Of a stretch of 64,000 bases of DNA, positions 1 through 8,684 are shown in pieces. The stretch's first letter is position 1, and each line of letters starts with the position of its first letter. This DNA comes from Nafulsella turpanensis ZLM-10 (GTDB taxonomy: Bacteria; Bacteroidota; Bacteroidia; Cytophagales; Cyclobacteriaceae), in contig NZ_ANNU01000032.1 in assembly GCF_000346615.1 (NCBI RefSeq), positions 37,927 to 101,926 of the forward strand, written 5' to 3'. Position numbers and translations under genes: made by a program. Below the pieces are notes generated by a model. It was given only the letters and a program-made list of their open reading frames with translations, made no database searches and was not told the origin of the DNA.

Positions 1-171
1 TCCTGTTATAATTCTATCAAAAGGATGCCTGCGCCACTACACCCTCTTGCTAACTCAGAATATTTTATAGCTTTGAAAGGAAGTTTTGAACTGACAAAAC
101 AGAGCCGGTGTTGAAACTGGTGGGAATTATGGATAAGGATTAGTAAATTGGCCCCTCAATATATTTACAAA

Positions 172-438
172 ATGGAAAAAGTTGGAAGAAATGAACCCTG
201 CCACTGCGGGAGCGGGAAAAAATATAAAAACTGCCATCAACCGATAGAGGCAGTTGAGGCGAAAAAAGGAATGAAGAACAAGAATATCCTGATAGGTGGG
301 CTGGTCGCTCTTTTCTTTACCATCTTAGCCATGGTGTTGTATTTAAATAACCAGCCCTCCAATGCGGCCCCTCCCGGAGAAGCTCCGGCCGGAAAAGTAT
401 GGTCGCCTGAACACGGACACTGGCACGATGCCGGCTAA
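172..438 (+). CDS. Small SEC-C motif membrane protein
   Basis: An 88-residue protein. Right after the start it carries [19 protein letters not shown], a complete SEC-C zinc-binding motif (Cys-x-Cys, then Cys-His) like that at the end of SecA. One hydrophobic segment follows (about residues 35-56), then a Pro/Ala-rich linker and a His-rich tail ending [11 protein letters not shown]. Zinc binding by the first part is family knowledge; the role of the whole protein is unknown. I chose the ATG at 172 over an in-frame TTG at 148 because the motif starts at once after it. It stands alone, convergent with the next gene. Confidence 0.8.
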   Translation: MEKVGRNEPCHCGSGKKYKNCHQPIEAVEAKKGMKNKNILIGGLVALFFTILAMVLYLNNQPSNAAPPGEAPAGKVWSPEHGHWHDAG

Positions 439-607
439 GAGAAAATTATTATTAAGAGCCGTTCCTGCTTTCCTCCCCTGGTAATTGAAGCTAAAAAACG
501 CCAGCACCAGTCTTACGGTTGTTAGCCGGTAAGCTGTATGCAGCTGAAACGGTAATGGCTTCTTTTTAAGTTTTGGGCTGAACAGCTCACACCTACAAGA
601 ATGTAAC

Positions 608-644
608 AAAAAGGCTGCTCAGATTATTTCTAAGCAGCCTTTTT
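608..644. terminator. Bidirectional intrinsic terminator
   Basis: A run of A, the arms GGCTGCT and AGCAGCC around a 13-base loop, then a run of T. It has U-tracts in both directions, so it can serve the SEC-C gene on the left and the convergent esterase on the right. Confidence 0.8.
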
Positions 645-686
645 GTTGTACAGGGGTGCAGGCCATGGCAGCAATGGCAGGTCTTA

Positions 687-2636
687 CTACTGATGATCAG
701 TATATGTTGCCTGAAAGGGGGAAGCCGGTAATCCTTCTTTATTGTACAGGTTAGCCCCTTCCGGATTATCGGCCCAGGCGTAACGCACTGCCACCGGCTT
801 AGCTACTTTATCGCTCCAGACCACTACTTTGTTTCCTTTTATTTTTGCCTTTGCCCAAAACCAGTTCCCGTCAGCACCGGCAATAGCAAACGCTTTCAAC
901 TCCTCTTCCCCATTGGTAGTTAACCCACCTCCTACATTTTTAAAGGAAAGTACCGCCTTATTCCCCTTTACTTCCATCGATTTAAACACCGGGCCGGAAA
1001 ACACTACACTCTCATCACCATAGGCCACTTTTTGTGCTGCCAGCGCCAGTCGCTTCCCTACATCCTCTTTGTTTAAAGGATGGATATCATTCCACTCACC
1101 AATATCAATGGTCACTGCCATGGCGGTATTTGGCACACTGAGTGTTTTCAACTGGGCATCCCGCAGTTCTGCCCAGTTACTTTCCGATGGCTGCTCTGCT
1201 GCTTCCATAAAATTGGCCAGCTGAACATACAGGAAGGGAAAATCGCCCTGTCCCCACTTTTGCCTCCAGTTTGAAATAAGGGCAGAAAACATTCCATCAT
1301 ATTCCGCTGCGTCATTTGTATTTGACTCTCCCTGGTACCATATCACACCCTTGATGGGGTACTTCAGCAGCGGTGCAATCATTCCGTTGTACAAACCCAA
1401 TGGTTTCCAGCGAATAAATGTCTGCCCCGGAAGCGGCCCCATAGCAGCTCCCAGCCTGTACTTCCATGCTCCTTTCAAATCAATAGTATCTCCTCCGGCA
1501 GCAATCTGATAGGGCTTGTCCTCCACAAAACCGCCTCTACCGGATTCGTTAATGACCCTTATCACCAGTGTGTTTTTCCCTTCCTTCAACAAACCGGCAG
1601 GAATTTCATACCTCCTCGGCGGGTACTGATATCCGGTTGTGCCTACAAATTCTCCGTTCAGGTAAACCGAATCACTGTCTACAATTCTTCCCAGCAGCAG
1701 CCCGGCCGGCTTACCTGCGAGGGAGGCGGGTACATCTATTTCTTTCCTAAACCAAACCACGCCATTCACCGGCCCCAGCTCAGTATCTGCCCAGTATCCT
1801 GGTATTTCCATTGCTGCCCAACGAGAATCATCCAAACCGGGCTTATACCAGGGAGCTTCCGGATTCCTGTATCCCTGATCCTTCTTCCTCAGCGTTCCAT
1901 ACCATGCATTGCCCCTGGCTTTATCCTTCTCCTGGATTTCACGAATCAGGGTACTGTCTTTAAACCTTTGTGCCTCCGCATAAGGAACAGGAAATTCTTT
2001 CAGTGCTTCTTCGCTTATCCATGCTTCAACCGGAGAGCCTCCTAAACTGGCATTAATGATTCCAACAGGGACCTCGTATTTTTCATACAGCTCTTTGGCA
2101 AAGAAGTAAGCAACAGCAGAGAAGTTCAGCACATTTTCTGGCGTAGCTGCCTTCCAGCTTCCCCCTTCCAAATCTTCCTGTGGCTGGTTAAAATCATAGC
2201 GGTCCGGAACATCAAAGTATCGGATGTCAGGATTCTCTGCCTGCGCAATAACTTCCTGGTAAATTGGTGATGCCCGCTCCATGGTAAGCTCCATGTTCGA
2301 TTGGCCTGAGGCCAGCCATACATCGCCAATTAAAATATTTTTGACTGTTAGCTGCTTATCCGCCTGAACATCCATTTCATACGGACCTCCGGCTTCCATA
2401 GGGGGTAAGTTTACTTCCCAGCGTCCTTCCTCACCGGCAGTAGTTTTCCAGCTTTTTCCTTTGAACTCAATGCTCACCTCATCTCCCGGAGTTGCCCATC
2501 CCCATATCTTCAGGTCTGTATCTCTTTGCAGAACCATTCCATCGCTAACCAGACGCGGTAGCCTTAGCTGGCTGTACACATTTAATGACAAAAGAAGGGC
2601 AGCTATCAGCAGGCTGTATTTCACAAGCTTATTCAT
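687..2636 (-). CDS. Sialate O-acetylesterase-like SGNH esterase, exported
   Basis: A 649-residue protein with an N-terminal signal peptide (about residues 1-22, ending VYSQ). It matches the sialate O-acetylesterase/DUF303 family of SGNH-fold esterases. The nucleophile block GQSNMELTM lies near residue 113, the second block WYQGESN near 435, and a D-x-x-H pair (EWNDIHP) near 545. Between the first two blocks sits a glycoside-hydrolase-2-type jelly-roll insert (about residues 265-390), usual for this family in Bacteroidota. It probably removes acetyl groups from sialic acid or plant polysaccharide in the periplasm or outside. The divergent pectin methylesterase makes acetylated pectin a plausible substrate, but that is inference. 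Length and active-site residues look intact. Confidence 0.85.
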   Translation of the reverse strand: MNKLVKYSLLIAALLLSLNVYSQLRLPRLVSDGMVLQRDTDLKIWGWATPGDEVSIEFKGKSWKTTAGEEGRWEVNLPPMEAGGPYEMDVQADKQLTVKNILIGDVWLASGQSNMELTMERASPIYQEVIAQAENPDIRYFDVPDRYDFNQPQEDLEGGSWKAATPENVLNFSAVAYFFAKELYEKYEVPVGIINASLGGSPVEAWISEEALKEFPVPYAEAQRFKDSTLIREIQEKDKARGNAWYGTLRKKDQGYRNPEAPWYKPGLDDSRWAAMEIPGYWADTELGPVNGVVWFRKEIDVPASLAGKPAGLLLGRIVDSDSVYLNGEFVGTTGYQYPPRRYEIPAGLLKEGKNTLVIRVINESGRGGFVEDKPYQIAAGGDTIDLKGAWKYRLGAAMGPLPGQTFIRWKPLGLYNGMIAPLLKYPIKGVIWYQGESNTNDAAEYDGMFSALISNWRQKWGQGDFPFLYVQLANFMEAAEQPSESNWAELRDAQLKTLSVPNTAMAVTIDIGEWNDIHPLNKEDVGKRLALAAQKVAYGDESVVFSGPVFKSMEVKGNKAVLSFKNVGGGLTTNGEEELKAFAIAGADGNWFWAKAKIKGNKVVVWSDKVAKPVAVRYAWADNPEGANLYNKEGLPASPFQATYTDHQ

Positions 2637-2661
2637 GTCGTGCAGAGTTAAACGATTACTC

Positions 2662-2693
2662 CAAATGTAAATAATCAGGGGCTTATAAAGTAA
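2662..2693 (-). promoter_or_regulatory. Candidate promoter of the esterase gene
   Basis: On the minus strand TACATTTG (2662-2669) matches the Bacteroidota -7 consensus TAnnTTTG. It lies 25 bases before the ATG. About 21 bases further upstream is a weak TTTTA in place of the -33 TTTG. Confidence 0.45.
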
Positions 2694-2948
2694 AAATGAC
2701 AGGATTAGATTCTTCGAAGTCAGATTTTTTCATCAACCAGCTGGGATTTTACAGGTACTCAAGATGGTCTGGAGCGTCTTATACCTTTCAGCAGCACTTA
2801 TTTTAAAGTACCAGCATACAGGATTTTAAAAGAAGAAGATCTTAATACCTATAATGCTTAAGTATAATCTCCTCATACACCTGACAACTCTTTGGAATAA
2901 GCCTGCCTTTTTGAAATTTTATTGCGGTTTTTTGGTGACAAATTCGAT

Positions 2949-2956
2949 TATCTTTG
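2949..2956 (+). promoter_or_regulatory. Possible -7 box for the pectinesterase gene
   Basis: TATCTTTG matches TAnnTTTG, but no TTG or TTTG lies at the usual 19-23 base spacing; the nearest TTTG ends 14 bases upstream. If used, the leader would be about 230 bases and would contain the 12-base tandem repeat and the palindrome described separately. Confidence 0.3.
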
Positions 2957-2975
2957 TTAAATTAAAATTCTTTTT

Positions 2976-2999
2976 ATTCTTTAACCTATTCTTTAACCT
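2976..2999. repeat. Two tandem copies of a 12-base repeat
   Basis: ATTCTTTAACCT occurs twice back to back with no mismatch, in the AT-rich leader of the pectinesterase gene. Exact tandem copies in a regulatory region suggest paired protein sites or simple slippage; the sequence cannot decide which. Confidence 0.7.
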
Positions 3000-3143
3000 A
3001 TAGTTAAAGCTGCGGCTGCCGGAGTAAAAGCCTCACCAGAGGCCCCTGCTAAGCACCTTCATTCATCGCCTTTAAATAAAATCCTATGCAAAAAAGACTA
3101 CTGTATTTTTTCCTGTAAAGAACAAGATTTTTTTTCTCCGCCA

Positions 3144-3159
3144 GTGCAATCGATTGCAC
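3144..3159. promoter_or_regulatory. Perfect 16-base palindrome, LacI-family operator type
   Basis: GTGCAATCGATTGCAC reads the same on both strands. The central CG flanked by AAT/ATT and TGCA arms fits the general LacI/GalR-family operator pattern. It lies 32 bases before the pectinesterase ATG, where a bound repressor would block transcription or a short leader. No LacI-family gene is in the window, so the regulator would act in trans. Confidence 0.65.
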
Positions 3160-3191
3160 AAGTTTTAACAGTCATATTTTAATATAAACCT

Positions 3192-6100
3192 ATGAAAGTA
3201 AAATTCTACCTATCCTATTTATCATTTGCTTTTCTGCTACTGTGCACTTCCGTAGTGCATGGGCAAACAACCGGCTCCCGAACCTATGATTTTAGAGACG
3301 GAACCATTGTAAACAATGGACAAAGTGAGGATGGCTCCCTTAGCCTGAGTGGCACTTACGGTCATCATGGCTCCACCTACGGACTGAATATGAAAGTAGA
3401 TGGAGAAATCAACCTTACGGTAGACGGAAGTAACACCATCAGGTTCCTGGGTTCCCAGCATTCAGGTTTAAACATGCTGGGTACTGCGACTACTGAAGGC
3501 GATTTGGGCACCCAGAATACGAAGGTAGCCAATGACCTGAGCGATACCTACGACTTCGTTTACTCAGGCAATGGACAGCCATTAAATTTTAAACTTACCG
3601 CCGGGGCAGGTAACGACCTGTACCTGCCAACCATTGAAGTGATTCCTGCTCAATCAGGTGCGGCGGCTACTGTGGCCGAGAAAAACATCATTTATTATTA
3701 CGACTTCAGGGATGGCAGTATTGTACCCACTAATACTACCGGACAAGAGGATATAAACCTTGGCCTGATAGGAATTACACCGGGTTCCAGCAATGCTTAC
3801 GGCTACAATGGTGAGCAGCACGGTTCTGTATTTAAAACGGGAAATCAGATTAGCCTGCAGGTAGATGGGAACTCCTACATTAAGGTAGGAGGCAGTATCT
3901 ATTCAAGCGGTACGATTTCCGTTTCAAGCGCAAGCGGCGATTTCGATGTAAGCTCACAGTCTTCCACCACCTCTGGAAACTTTGGCAACGATGGTTCTAC
4001 AGTAGACTTCCTGTATATAGGCACTGCGGGTACTGTTACGCTGGACTTCACAGGCACTAATTATGTACCCTACATTGAGGTCGCGCCCGTTCCTTATGAG
4101 GTGAGCCTGACCCCATGGATACAAAAAGCAGGCACCATTACGCTCAACGGCACGGACATAGGAGTTACCTCCGGCGCAGATGCAAACAGCGATGCCACCA
4201 TTACCCTGAGCTCCGGTACTGTTATCAGTGCTACGAATGAGGAAGCCAGCATCCTGATGGATTTAGGAGGCAATGCTTTATCTACCTTCACCCCTGCCTT
4301 TACCGGAGATATTGCCGCGGTAAATGCCAATGGCGATATGCTGGAGATCACCTTTGTAGATGAGGCCTCGAACCCAACAAGCTATGTCATTAAAGTAGCT
4401 GACAACAGCCTAACGGCAGAGGCTGAGCCCGGCAAAACCTATATCTACAATTTTGCCGACGGCTCGGAGATGCCTCAAACCAGCTATAATTCCTTACGGT
4501 ATAAAACCTTTGTAACCAAAGATGGCCTGGTAACCATCAACAGCAATACAGATACGGAATCTTTACAGTTTGGCTACCATGACTCAAGCCACGGCGGCGT
4601 CTTTTTCCCCGGAAATTCATTTGATATTGCTGTAGCAGGAAATGCCACTATCACCTTTCTGGTAGATACCTATGGAAACGCGACAGATGCGGTTTTTGAA
4701 TTTACAGATGCCCAGGGAAATGTATTGGGTACTGCACCAGCTACCAATATAGGCGGGGCCGATGGGTTCCCGAGCAACTTCAGCTATGAAGGACCTAAGG
4801 GAGTCATTACGGCTACATTAAGGAGTGAGAATTTCCCAACTGCAGAAATTTACCTCCATGGGTTAAGTGTCGCAAACGAGGCGACAATCGAGGCATCAAA
4901 CGGAAAAACAGATGTCTGGGACTTTGGGGCTGTTCAGTTAGACGAGACGCTTTATAATAATCAATTAACTGAAGAAATCATCAACTCATGGTACGATCCT
5001 TCCATCACTGTGGGTAGTTCAGGAAATGTATTGCCAAGCTTCAGCGCAGGGGTTTTGAGCTGGATAGGCGGCGGAAATGACAGGCTCAGAACAACCAATA
5101 CCAACCTTACCCGCTACGACGAAAATATCAGCGATGCCGAGGGTTATACAGGCCGTATTTATGTGAACTCTGCAGGTGCCACTGGCAGATACCTGAGCCT
5201 GACCCTGAGTGAAGACGATGAAGTGACAATTGTAACCAAAACAGATGCCGGAGGTACCATCCATTTTGAATATGTAGCCGATCCGGCCGCGCAAACCGAT
5301 GTAGTGGAAATTACCAGCGAGCTTACCGAGCTGAATTTTGTGGCGAAAGAAGCCGGCACTTACCGCATCTACGACACCCAGGGTAAGCCAAGCTACTACC
5401 GAATTTACAGAAAAGATGCAGATTACGCAGCAGTGTCAGGCGCTGTGGATGTTAGCCAGGCAGCCGATATTCCGGCAGACTACCAGATTGTCTTTACCAA
5501 TGAGGCAGGTAAATCGTGGGCGGTTCCGGTAACAAACGGAGTATATACTGCCAGTCTGCCTGTCGGGTATACCTACGAATTAAGTCTGGCAAATGCAGAG
5601 GCCTACATTATCAGCAATGGAACGACTCTGGAAGTTACAGGTGAAGCAGTTACACATGACATAGCCATTAAAAAAGTAGAGCTTTATAATGTAAGCGGTG
5701 CAATTGCAGGTTTGGCAGGCCAGGACCTTTCCAGTTTAGAACTGGTATTTACACCAGATCCGGCAGCCAATAAATCTTATATGCCTTCTCCTGTAGTGGA
5801 TGCTACCAACGCTACCTATACCGTGAAGTTAGAGCCGGGTACCGAATATACTATTTCAGCTGAAGGAGTGAATGATTATTATATTCCTGCCAACACCATT
5901 ACCATTGGTCAGGCAGATGAAACGGCTGATATTACCTTTGCGCCTAAACCGCTGTACAAGGTTACCATCGATGCAGCTGACCTCACTGCTGAGCAGCTGG
6001 CTAAACTGGCCTTAACCTTTACCAATATGGCCGATGAGTATACCTACACCTTTACCTCTGTCGATGATATCGCCCTGAGAGATGGCACTTATACCATTTC

Positions 6101-8093
6101 CTATGATGGCCTGGATGAATACCCGCTAACGATGGGGCTGACTTCTAACCTGACTATTGATGGAGAAGCTGCAACCAAAGTGCTCTCATTTGAGCCTGTA
6201 AGAAACTGGTCGTTCGACGACGAGGAAATTACCAATGATACACAGGCGTATAAAGGACTGCTCTTTAGCGGAAATATTGCCAACGAGATGAGTAAAGGAC
6301 ACCTGACCGCCAAAGCCGGAGCCACCATTCAAGTACCGGTAGAGGTGGGCGATAAAATTACGGTAAGCTACTACTATTCTGCCGATTTCTCTATTGAGGG
6401 TGGCGAAGCTGTTACAACGGAGAGCAACAGTACTTCCAATGTGGAGACTGTAGATTATGTATACCCCGGCACTGAGGCTGGTTATGTAACCATCACTATC
6501 GGAGAAGGAGCTTCCACTACCTACATCACTGATATTGCGATTAGTGAAGCCCTGCCGTATACACCTACTTTGTATGTTGGGGCTGATAAAGAGTACAAGA
6601 CCATTAATGCCGCCCTGGATGCCATTGCTACCATGGATCGGGAAGATGACCAAAGAGTAACGGTAATGATTGATCCGGGTAATTACGAAGAGATGCTGGT
6701 GATTACAGAGCCTTCTGTTACCTTAAAAAATGCAGCCGCCTCCCCAAGTATAGATTTACTCAATAAAGGGGTTGATATTGCGGAAAATGCTGTTCGCATC
6801 ACATCCTATTACGGGCATGGATATAACTACTACAGCATGGGCAGCGACCAGAAATGGGATGCGGATGTGTTAAGAGTCAACAAAGAAAATGGCTATTTAA
6901 GTTATGAAAATAAAGGCTCCGGCACTACCAATGGCTCCTACTGGAATGCTACCGTGGTAGTTAGCGCCGATAACTTTGTGGCAGAAGACATTATCTTTGA
7001 AAACTCTTTTAACCAGTATATCTCCAAAAAGGAATCGGAAGATATTGTGGTGATGTGGGAAGCCGGAAGCAAAGGAGAACGCCCGACAACGGTAGGCTCT
7101 ACCGAAGTGCAGGACAGAAGCTTCGTGGAAAGGGCAGCAGCACTTGCCATTACCAATAATACGGATAAAGTAATTCTCGATAATGTTCGTGTAGTGGGTC
7201 GCCAGGACTCCTTCTTCGGTGGTTCTAATGCGAGAGTGGCAGTATACAAAGGCGTTATGATGGGAGCCGTGGACTATATTTTCGGTGGCATGACGGCCGT
7301 ATTCTACCAAACCGGATTGGTAATGAATGTGAGTGATGCAAGCAATGATGCCTCCTACCTTACCGCCGCTCAGCAGCGTGAAGGAAGGGGCTACCTGATG
7401 TACGAAACCACCGTCAGATCGGCTATCCCTGGTGTGGAAACAGCTTCTACCTACCTTGCCAAGCCGGGCTATTTTGGTCGCCCCTGGGAAGCGACCACCA
7501 GCGAAGTGGTATTTTACAATACCACCGTCGAAACCTCGGATTATCCTGGTTCTGAAGGAGAATCGCTTATTATGCCGCTTGGGTGGCAAAATACCCTTGG
7601 CGGAGAGTCAAGCATGATGTACGAGTATGGAACGATAGAAGAATCGGGAGTGGATAATTCTGATAAACGTGCTTCATGGTCCACCGTGCTAGCAGAACCA
7701 GTACTGTCAGACGGAACCGAAATTACGCCTTTTAATTTCACAAAAGGAAATGATGGCTGGGATCCGATAGCCACACTTATTGCAGAGGAAGAGAAGCCTG
7801 ATGAAGAAGTTACAGGAATCAATGACGGCATTGGTGCCAGCGGATTACAGGTTTACCCTAACCCTTCCCGGCAAAAGGCGGTAACCATCTCCTACGAGGT
7901 CACAAAAACGGGTGTGGTAACCCTGCAGGTAATTAATTTACAGGGCAAAGTTGTAAAGCAGCTCACCCATGAAACCTTAAAGGCTGGCACTCATCAGATT
8001 CAGTTTAAGACGGGTGGCCTGCATTCCGGCATGTACATCATTCAACTGAAAACAGGAAGTGGAATGAGTAACACGAAGCTTTACCTGAGATAG
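3192..8093 (+). CDS. Multidomain pectin methylesterase exported by T9SS
   Basis: A 1633-residue secreted protein with a signal peptide (residues 1-25). Modules opening with Y-x-F-x-D-G lie at about residues 30-155, 167-300 and 413-560. More divergent relatives lie at about 575-740 and 1000-1120, with Ig-like or carboxypeptidase-regulatory-like repeats (about 745-995) between them. The carbohydrate esterase family 8 domain spans about 1127-1530. It has RQD (D1339), GAVDYIFGG (catalytic D1361) and FGRPW (R1430), the expected pectinesterase residues. The end (about 1552-1633), opening VYPNPSR and closing in a basic beta-rich stretch, is a T9SS type A sorting domain, so the enzyme is expected at the cell surface or outside. 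It demethylates pectin. The N-terminal modules may bind polysaccharide; this is inference. Confidence 0.9.
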   Translation: MKVKFYLSYLSFAFLLLCTSVVHGQTTGSRTYDFRDGTIVNNGQSEDGSLSLSGTYGHHGSTYGLNMKVDGEINLTVDGSNTIRFLGSQHSGLNMLGTATTEGDLGTQNTKVANDLSDTYDFVYSGNGQPLNFKLTAGAGNDLYLPTIEVIPAQSGAAATVAEKNIIYYYDFRDGSIVPTNTTGQEDINLGLIGITPGSSNAYGYNGEQHGSVFKTGNQISLQVDGNSYIKVGGSIYSSGTISVSSASGDFDVSSQSSTTSGNFGNDGSTVDFLYIGTAGTVTLDFTGTNYVPYIEVAPVPYEVSLTPWIQKAGTITLNGTDIGVTSGADANSDATITLSSGTVISATNEEASILMDLGGNALSTFTPAFTGDIAAVNANGDMLEITFVDEASNPTSYVIKVADNSLTAEAEPGKTYIYNFADGSEMPQTSYNSLRYKTFVTKDGLVTINSNTDTESLQFGYHDSSHGGVFFPGNSFDIAVAGNATITFLVDTYGNATDAVFEFTDAQGNVLGTAPATNIGGADGFPSNFSYEGPKGVITATLRSENFPTAEIYLHGLSVANEATIEASNGKTDVWDFGAVQLDETLYNNQLTEEIINSWYDPSITVGSSGNVLPSFSAGVLSWIGGGNDRLRTTNTNLTRYDENISDAEGYTGRIYVNSAGATGRYLSLTLSEDDEVTIVTKTDAGGTIHFEYVADPAAQTDVVEITSELTELNFVAKEAGTYRIYDTQGKPSYYRIYRKDADYAAVSGAVDVSQAADIPADYQIVFTNEAGKSWAVPVTNGVYTASLPVGYTYELSLANAEAYIISNGTTLEVTGEAVTHDIAIKKVELYNVSGAIAGLAGQDLSSLELVFTPDPAANKSYMPSPVVDATNATYTVKLEPGTEYTISAEGVNDYYIPANTITIGQADETADITFAPKPLYKVTIDAADLTAEQLAKLALTFTNMADEYTYTFTSVDDIALRDGTYTISYDGLDEYPLTMGLTSNLTIDGEAATKVLSFEPVRNWSFDDEEITNDTQAYKGLLFSGNIANEMSKGHLTAKAGATIQVPVEVGDKITVSYYYSADFSIEGGEAVTTESNSTSNVETVDYVYPGTEAGYVTITIGEGASTTYITDIAISEALPYTPTLYVGADKEYKTINAALDAIATMDREDDQRVTVMIDPGNYEEMLVITEPSVTLKNAAASPSIDLLNKGVDIAENAVRITSYYGHGYNYYSMGSDQKWDADVLRVNKENGYLSYENKGSGTTNGSYWNATVVVSADNFVAEDIIFENSFNQYISKKESEDIVVMWEAGSKGERPTTVGSTEVQDRSFVERAAALAITNNTDKVILDNVRVVGRQDSFFGGSNARVAVYKGVMMGAVDYIFGGMTAVFYQTGLVMNVSDASNDASYLTAAQQREGRGYLMYETTVRSAIPGVETASTYLAKPGYFGRPWEATTSEVVFYNTTVETSDYPGSEGESLIMPLGWQNTLGGESSMMYEYGTIEESGVDNSDKRASWSTVLAEPVLSDGTEITPFNFTKGNDGWDPIATLIAEEEKPDEEVTGINDGIGASGLQVYPNPSRQKAVTISYEVTKTGVVTLQVINLQGKVVKQLTHETLKAGTHQIQFKTGGLHSGMYIIQLKTGSGMSNTKLYLR

Positions 8094-8128
8094 CCTTCTT
8101 TTAACCCTTAAATAGTTAATCACTTATT

Positions 8129-8172
8129 AACCTCAACGGAAAGTTTACAAGCTTTGCGTTGAGGTTTTTTTG
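8129..8172 (+). terminator. Intrinsic terminator of the pectinesterase gene
   Basis: AACCTCAACG pairs with CGTTGAGGTT, followed by seven T residues. It starts 36 bases after the pectinesterase stop. Confidence 0.85.
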
Positions 8173-8684
8173 TTATCCAACATTAGCTGGAAAAGATGGA
8201 TATTCAAACAGCCAGAAAAACAACCTTTACTTGCATCCCCACTCTCCCAACATTGCAAAACAAAAGAACCGCATTTTCAGCCTTAAAAATTCCACTGGAA
8301 GCTGCCAGTTTATTTTGGAGAAAGCCGGCTTTCAGCTACAGCTAGGGTATTTTCTGGTGAGTCATTACTAGTAATGTATAGTTAAGAATATAACTTTTAC
8401 TGAATAACCGAAAGGTGAATCTGCACCATTTGACGTTTGGGTGCTCTCCTCTTCTATCTCTTTCCTACATTTAAGTTCTTATATCTCCTGATACCTTTGA
8501 CCATCGCGCCAGTAGTCCATCGCCAATAGATTTGAGGACTTATTATTCATTTTTCAACAGCGCGGCTGGGGCAGCCCCGCTGCCGCTTTTAAATACCCGA
8601 AGTTCAGGTAAACTTACAGTGTCGCAGAATATAGTTAATTGTCTCACCATCTTTATAACCTGCCAATGAATACTTTACCCTTTT
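8173..8684. other. Intergenic stretch without a recognised gene
   Basis: About 510 AT-rich bases with no convincing gene. The only strong structure is a GC-rich hairpin at 8558-8582 (CAGCG and GGCTG pairing with CAGCC and CGCTG, one C/C mismatch). Read on the minus strand it is followed by TTGAAAAATG, so it may be a weak distant terminator for the permease gene. Confidence 0.5.

Noticed and set aside
6186..7589. Long minus-strand frames inside the pectinesterase gene
   Set aside because: They lie wholly within a gene whose plus-strand frame has clear catalytic motifs, and their translations show no domain.
8159..8371. 70-residue plus-strand frame after the pectinesterase terminator
   Set aside because: It begins inside the terminator stem, has no family features and no promoter.
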